Below are positions 19,101 to 23,312 of a DNA stretch of 23,312 nucleotides, piece after piece (position 1 is the first letter of the stretch; each line of letters starts with the position of its first letter). The stretch covers positions 1 to 23,312 of the forward strand of contig JAQGAU010000839.1 in NCBI GenBank assembly GCA_034698045.1. Direction: 5' to 3'. Source of the DNA: Paramacrobiotus richtersi (lineage: Eukaryota > Tardigrada > Eutardigrada > Parachela > Macrobiotidae). The notes beneath the pieces are model-generated. The model saw only the letters and a list, made by a program, of their open reading frames with translations, did not search any database and was not told the origin of the DNA. Made by a program: the position numbers and the translations under genes.

Positions 19101-20485
19101 CTTTACTGATCCTTTCTATCTTCTTCGGATAACTTTTTATGCCGCAGTCGACAGACTGCTTGTCAGTCGGGAATCATGCGTCTGTCTCTGCAGGATCCGT
19201 TTTGAACAGGTATGGATAGGTCCAGTTTTTATGGTCTTATGAATTACAATGTGAAAGTTACTTATGCTGTCAGCGTTTACGGGCAACACAGGCATTGCCA
19301 TGTCTCAGGCAAGAGCTTTACTGCGACTGCTGTGGTATAATTAAGATAAGATTTCGAACGAACAATCCGATTTCGGAAATTAGTGGAAACTAGTGTTAAT
19401 GCAGCAGTGAAAAGGAATGAGAATGGAATGTGAAATGAAAGTATTGTTAGTTTTTGCAACACCAGCGTCGCCACTGCCATAAAACTGTTATCAAGACTTA
19501 CAAATGGTCTTGCCTTGTATTGTTTTGAAACAGAAGCGAATGATCTATCAAATTAGTGCCTGTGTTAAAAAATATGTCTAGTTTGGGACTTTTAAGATTT
19601 TTCGAACCGAAACACTGCAGCGAAAGTTGACCTCTTATAGTTGTTTTGTTGTTTGAGGTGACAATCTACGCCAGCGTTCTGAACAGCTTGTTTCCGTTTG
19701 GAGTGAATGGTGCCTAGCTGGCTAGTTTGCGCTTTCGGTTTGCGCAATGCTGACGAATACGAAAGCATTTTCGCCAACACACAACACAGTTTGCGTTTTT
19801 ATCATAGCAGATTTGAAACTCCTTGGGGCCGACGGCGGAAGCGGCTCAGACAAATTAGGAAAAGTGAGTAAGCTACTGTCTTTGCTAAACCACTTCAAAA
19901 TAAACGTATGGTTATTTGCTTCGGTCCTTCAGTACATTCATTCGTGGTTGCATTTACATAGTTATTGGTTATTATCGGTTTCGAACCAGAAAATCATAGT
20001 TTGAACGTTCCAGTCCAATACAGTTTGGTGGGTGTAACTTTGCTTACTAAGACCACGTTTTTCTTACTCGAGTTGTTGGCAGGGCGGTCGTAAATCTTTC
20101 TCTGGTGTTGTACTTGTATTGCGTTAAGCACCTTCAGGCAGAACTTTTCCACTGGCTGCGATTTACCGCTTCCCGGCGTGCCCGCTGTTAACATCATAAG
20201 CGCCGGGACCACATGGTGATTGACCTCGCGATGTGGTTTTAGTGCAATGTGTCCAGCAATTACAGAAGCCGTTAACCCAAGTAATGCCATCAGTATAGCA
20301 GGTTCCTTTGTTCGTCCATCAACAGCAAACCATGATAAGGCAGCACTTATTTCTGGAGACACAAGGTCCTTAACTTCATGGTATGCTAGTCGCAGTGCTC
20401 GTAGAAGAGTTTGCTCCGTATAATTGGGAGATGTTGCTTGGTTGGATGTTTTGGGTCGTGATGGCTTAGACATTGTTGGCGCCAT
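16153..20485 (-). CDS. DUF3987-like P-loop ATPase (primase/helicase type), three exons
   Basis: Model: exon 1 20485-20068, exon 2 17965-17697, exon 3 17148-16153; 560 residues. Junctions: donor A|GTAAGA at 20067 with acceptor ACCTAG|GT (phase 1), then AAG|GTCAGT at 17696 with TTTATTGTAG|GAA (phase 0). The Walker A motif GTPGSGKS is at residues 102-109, preceded by a hydrophobic helix. A Walker-B-like CSVIGDE ends at 157. It is followed by WSGG and the GEGLKERWLF segment (about 225-234), which matches the Gly-Leu-x-x-Arg-Phe/Trp-Leu element of DUF3987 proteins. Helix LVLKLSMVFHVLEHALL (about 327-343) is typical of their C-terminal half. A KKQR nuclear-localisation-like stretch sits near the C-terminus (about 542-549). 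The gap between Walker A and B is short for the family, so a small exon may be missed in the 2.1-kb intron. The start is ATG 20485 (MAPTM) or 20473 (MSKPS). Known members are ATPases linked to plasmid or phage replication; an MCM-like ATPase is the main alternative. Confidence 0.65.
17149..17696 (-). other. intron 2 of the DUF3987-like gene
   Basis: 548-bp intron bounded by GTCAGT and TTTTATTGTAG, phase 0. Splicing restores a continuous family-like segment across the junction (GLK|ERWLF), which is the main support. Nothing else was seen inside. Confidence 0.7.
17966..20067 (-). other. intron 1 of the DUF3987-like gene (may hide a small exon)
   Basis: 2.1 kb between GTAAGA and TTCACTTACCTAG, phase 1 on both sides. 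It contains inverted arms at 18301-18324 and 18801-18824 (gtattcatact-cgagt-tgt) and a plus-strand exon-like island at 19811-19863. A minus-strand segment 19560-19503 has a good acceptor (TTTTTTAACACAG) and donor (GTAAGTC), and its open frame accepts the phase of exon 1, but its 58-nt length does not rejoin exon 2. Confidence 0.5.
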
Positions 20486-22294
20486 TAGGAAAACGGAAAA
20501 TAATCTTGTAACTTTAGAAATAAATTGACCGAATTGACTGCTTTTATAAACCTTCAATTCTCCGGGCAAGTTTCAAACGTCGCTTGGCAACAAACGCTAC
20601 GTAGCAAGCACAGGTATGTACAAGATATGTCTGCATCGTGCTTGTTGCTGTACAATGCTGTCTGACTCGAAATTAAAATTACACGTGTTGGAGTACGTAT
20701 GTTGTGCACAAGGTTCGTAATAAGTCAAATACATTAAAAACAGATACGTTTAGTAATGTTAACATTAAGAAAAATGAATGGATAATTGAGCCAGTGGCTA
20801 TCACGTAAATACTGGTAAACGCGCCTAGGGCAATTTAGTTCGTGTAAGTACTATACATTTACGGTATTTGCATATCTATCTTGGCAATACTGTGCAACCG
20901 GGCTTTCATCAGTGATGGGCACAAAGAATTGGTTTTTACGATGTATTATGTTTGCTGATTGCAAACTTAAGTACCGTATACAAATCTGCTGGGGGTTCTT
21001 ACCAGTCCCAAAACGTGGATTGCTTGGTGACCTTGCTACATACCTGTAGGTACGATTTCCATTATTTGCATATATATTTACAACAGGAACTTGTCAATGT
21101 ACGTATTTACGTAAAAAGAACCTTAAATGAACAGATTTAATTATAACGGAATTTTTCAACTCATGGAAAGAGTGGAAGCAAAACTGCTACAAGAATAAAT
21201 AATAATAATTGGTTTATAATTTTGCTGCTATCGAGCGAAGCTTCCAAGAAGCAGTAGACAGCAATCCTCTCAGCACATGAGTGTTTTTGCTGTTCAAAAA
21301 CAAGTCGTAATATTTCGCGAACTGTATCAAAAGAGATCGTAACAATTAGAGAGTTCAAAGCATTTGTAGGCAAGCAGCAAAAACTGACCTCAACAGCAAT
21401 TCTTTCGCTGGCTTTGTACAAACATTAAAAAGTAGGGATAGGATACATTTTCAAAAGTTTACTTTGATGTTTAGGGAGTATAATGTTCCGTACAATGACG
21501 TTTTCCAGTACTGTACCAGGTACCCGAGCTCGACACACATACGAAGCAAATTTTGAGGTTTCTAGAACTTATTTTTCCGTAAATATAGACGATTTCATGA
21601 GCAGTGATATGATATGAGAAATTTTCTTAGAGCGTTGAGACAGATGATTACAAACAACACACCCGAAGCGTGCTGACATTGGTGATCGGTAATGCACCTG
21701 GACAATGAATAATTTTCCACGATTTTACGAGTATTTCCTCGTTCTGTTAAGAGAATACAAATCGATCTACCCGCGCTACCAGCGGCTAGTACACGGCTAC
21801 GCATCTCAATGGTTGCATAACTGACGATATACTTTGTAGTGCAGTGTAACTCTCGAAATAAATCGCTATAACACACAACATTCTCGATATTTATCAGATT
21901 TGTAGTATTGCCTACGAAATTTGGAGTAGATTCTAATGAGCTGATACTTATGTAATTTTGTATTTTTGCGGTATATGCGGTTTTTGCGGTATTTTTGCGG
22001 TTAATCAATGCATATCACAGTATTTTGCAGAAATCAAATTTAATATGATTTGTAGCTTTTGCAAACAATTTTTTTTTAATGATACAAAGCCATAGTCAAA
22101 CCGGCATTTCTATTTTTATCATCAAAAGCGATTTGTCTTTTCGGATACGCTCATTTTTATGGACTGTATGTAGAGTTTGGTAAATGTGTAATAATTAGTA
22201 TTATTATTATTTATACTGTATTTATTTATTTAATTTATTAATTTATTTACTAGTCTCATAGATATGAGTGTAATTTTTGCTGTTGTCACGAAGT
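20486..22294. other. spacer between the two replication-type genes
   Basis: No gene is firmly supported. 21,164-21,421 (minus) holds an ATG-less open frame with ERIAV twice and helical composition that could be an internal exon. 21,961-22,000 carries four GCGG-ended microrepeats (tatttttgcgg, tatatgcgg, tttttgcgg, tatttttgcgg). 22,190-22,255 is a TTA/TTTA-rich simple sequence. Confidence 0.4.
21961..22000 (+). repeat. four 9-11 bp T-rich GCGG repeats
   Basis: Units end in gcgg at 21971, 21980, 21989 and 22000, each preceded by a T-rich or TA-rich stretch. Short local tandem repeat. Confidence 0.8.
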
Positions 22295-22300
22295 TTTATT
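22295..22300 (-). promoter_or_regulatory. polyadenylation signal AATAAA of the RPA-like gene
   Basis: The minus strand reads AATAAA 44 nt past the TAG stop (22346-22344) of the OB-fold gene, at a usual distance for a short 3' UTR. Confidence 0.6.
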
Positions 22301-22343
22301 CAATATGACACACAACAGGAAAACCATGATTACCGAAGAATTT

Positions 22344-23144
22344 CTAACGGTTGACAGTTTTCACAGTTGTACGATCCGGCATCAACACCAGCTGATATGG
22401 CGACGTGTATGCCACATTAAATTCAGCATTGGCAGTAACAATTTTGGGATGCTTGATGCGTACAGTGGTGCCAACTTTCAACAAATTAATAAACGACTCC
22501 GCCTTGTCCCACACGCGTCCACTAATCTTCCCTGTTTCGTCCCGGGCGTCAAACATGATGAATTTCTTCGCCTTCGCAGTGGGCTTGATGTTGACTTTGG
22601 TGATTTCCACAACCACCTCCACTCTAGAATTTCAAAAATTTCAATAACGACAGCCATTCGTACCTAATTAAAAGTTATGCAAATAGCTAAATGTAAACAG
22701 TGAATAAAAATACTAAAATAATTAAAAATATTATAAAACGATACATACTAATATAAAATAATTTAAACTAATAAAAAAGCCGAAATACTTCAAAATAATT
22801 CAATCTAATTCGAAATTATTTGATATAATCTAAAATAATCAAAGCAATTTAAGATAATTCAAAATAGTTCCAATTAATGCAAAATAGTATAAAATAATAT
22901 GAAATATTAGAAATAATGAGATAATTGTCGGCTAATAATTATTAAATAAAATATTGTAATTGAAGGTTACGTTGCTTACTGTTGGTTGCCCTCCTCTAAG
23001 TCCCAGATGGAAACTTCTCCCGTCTTCAGATCGTCAATGTCGTTTGCCATGATAATTTCCGGCATTCCGAAGTTATCCTTAATGAATGCTGGTACATTGC
23101 ATTCGAAATTCATCACCGTCAGATCCTCGATCTGGATTTCTCCT
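22344..23144 (-). CDS. RPA-like OB-fold single-strand DNA-binding protein, 5'-partial
   Basis: Two exons are visible: 23144-22980 and 22623-22344. Donor CA|GTAAGC and acceptor TTTGAAATTCTAG|A agree in phase (2) and rebuild a Gln codon, so the stop seen if the upstream frame is read through is intronic. The last exon (92 residues) has the strand order of the RPA70 DNA-binding OB fold: VVVEITKVNI, then KFIMFDARDETGKISGRVWD, then FINLLKVGTTVRI and a closing IVTANAEFNVAY strand. The preceding exon (about 54 residues, acidic end SIWDLEEG) may be the end of another OB domain. The exon opens after an acceptor (TTCTGCAG), so the gene continues beyond the window on the right. The role is probably ssDNA binding in the nucleus. 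It may be the cellular RPA1 tail-less paralogue or an RPA-like protein carried by a mobile element; its short C-terminus, lacking the RPA1 zinc domain, argues against plain RPA1. Confidence 0.65.
22624..22979 (-). other. AT-rich intron of the RPA-like gene
   Basis: 356-bp phase-2 intron from GTAAGC to TTCTAG, made largely of the decamer-periodic array described separately. Confidence 0.65.
22781..22920. repeat. 10-bp-periodic AT array inside the intron
   Basis: Successive decamers read caaaataatt, caatctaatt, cgaaattatt, tgatataatc, taaaataatc, aaagcaattt, aagataattc, aaaatagttc, caattaatgc, aaaatagtat, aaaataatat and gaaatattag. They share a consensus near caaaataatt in strict register; weaker copies extend left to about 22,705. 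A period near one helical turn predicts curved DNA. Confidence 0.8.
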
Positions 23145-23312
23145 CTGCAGAATTTTGTTGATATTAAAAATTTGGCAGATACGCGAGTCTTTGTTAATTT
23201 GTAAACAATGTTTATCTTAAAAAACATTTTTGTAAACATTTAGCTTAGATTGTTAAATTAAATTAAATTAAATTAAATTAAATTAAATTAAATTAAATTA
23301 AATTAAATTAAA
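23145..23312 (-). other. upstream intron of the RPA-like gene, cut by the window end
   Basis: Sequence upstream of acceptor TTCTGCAG. It is AT-rich and ends in the AAATT microsatellite. No exon was seen. Confidence 0.5.
23253..23312. repeat. (AAATT)n microsatellite, 12 or more units
   Basis: 60 bp of perfect pentamer run, truncated by the window end, so its true length is unknown. Confidence 0.97.

Noticed and set aside
19973..19983. Perfect pol III B box (GGTTCGAAACC) on the minus strand
   Set aside because: No A box or cloverleaf at a suitable distance upstream; it lies in the ATPase intron.
20048..20068. Alternative donor TTA|GTAAGC at 20047 for exon 1 of the ATPase
   Set aside because: Its phase 0 would shift exon 2 into an early stop; the donor at 20067 (phase 1) keeps the frame open. 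It remains possible if an unseen exon intervenes.
21595..22008. 137-codon minus-strand frame
   Set aside because: No ATG at its start, begins in the GCGG microrepeats, and has no recognisable motif or splice context.
23253..23312. Terminal AAATT repeats as a telomere
   Set aside because: The unit has no G-rich strand, lies in an intron, and simply meets the window edge.

Overview
The window looks like nuclear DNA of a small invertebrate animal. It holds single-exon seven-transmembrane receptor genes in a tandem cluster, other genes split by GT-AG introns, and non-autonomous transposon remnants. A lineage with expanded private receptor families (a tardigrade, for example) would fit, but nothing here fixes the species. 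All genes I can support lie on the minus strand. Layout: (1) 1-2,857 holds no protein gene; it has a degenerate tRNA-Leu-like hairpin with a pol III A box (about 1,045-1,112) and a roughly 345-bp hAT-like MITE (1,658-2,002) carrying a 52-nt poly-C run. (2) 2,858-14,560 is a decayed tandem segmental duplication. Each unit has a receptor gene plus alignable flanks. Receptors 1 (2,858-3,817) and 3 (12,866-13,846) are intact; receptor 2 (9,607-10,573) has a one-base frameshift and has lost a conserved extracellular cysteine. Two copies of the upstream flank lie between receptors 1 and 2, which suggests a fourth receptor was lost from about 4.9-5.9 kb. A large perfect-axis palindrome (7,719-8,368) was inserted in the unit of receptor 2. 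(3) 14,561-16,152 is gene-free; it carries three E-box-containing repeats spaced exactly 89 bp apart. (4) 16,153-20,485 holds a three-exon gene (560 codons in the simplest phase-compatible model) for a P-loop ATPase that resembles the DUF3987 primase/helicase-like family, known mostly from bacteria, phages and plasmids. (5) 22,344-23,144 holds the last two visible exons of an RPA-like OB-fold single-strand DNA-binding protein, whose 5' part lies beyond the window. Its introns carry a 10-bp-periodic AT array and an AAATT microsatellite. The receptors are probably chemosensory or peptide receptors of a lineage-specific family and have no evident link to the right-hand genes. The DUF3987-like ATPase and the RPA-like protein lie on the same strand less than 2 kb apart, and both suggest DNA replication or repair. 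They could be two parts of a captured or mobile replication module; this is inference only. No complete known mobile element, virus or CRISPR locus is visible.
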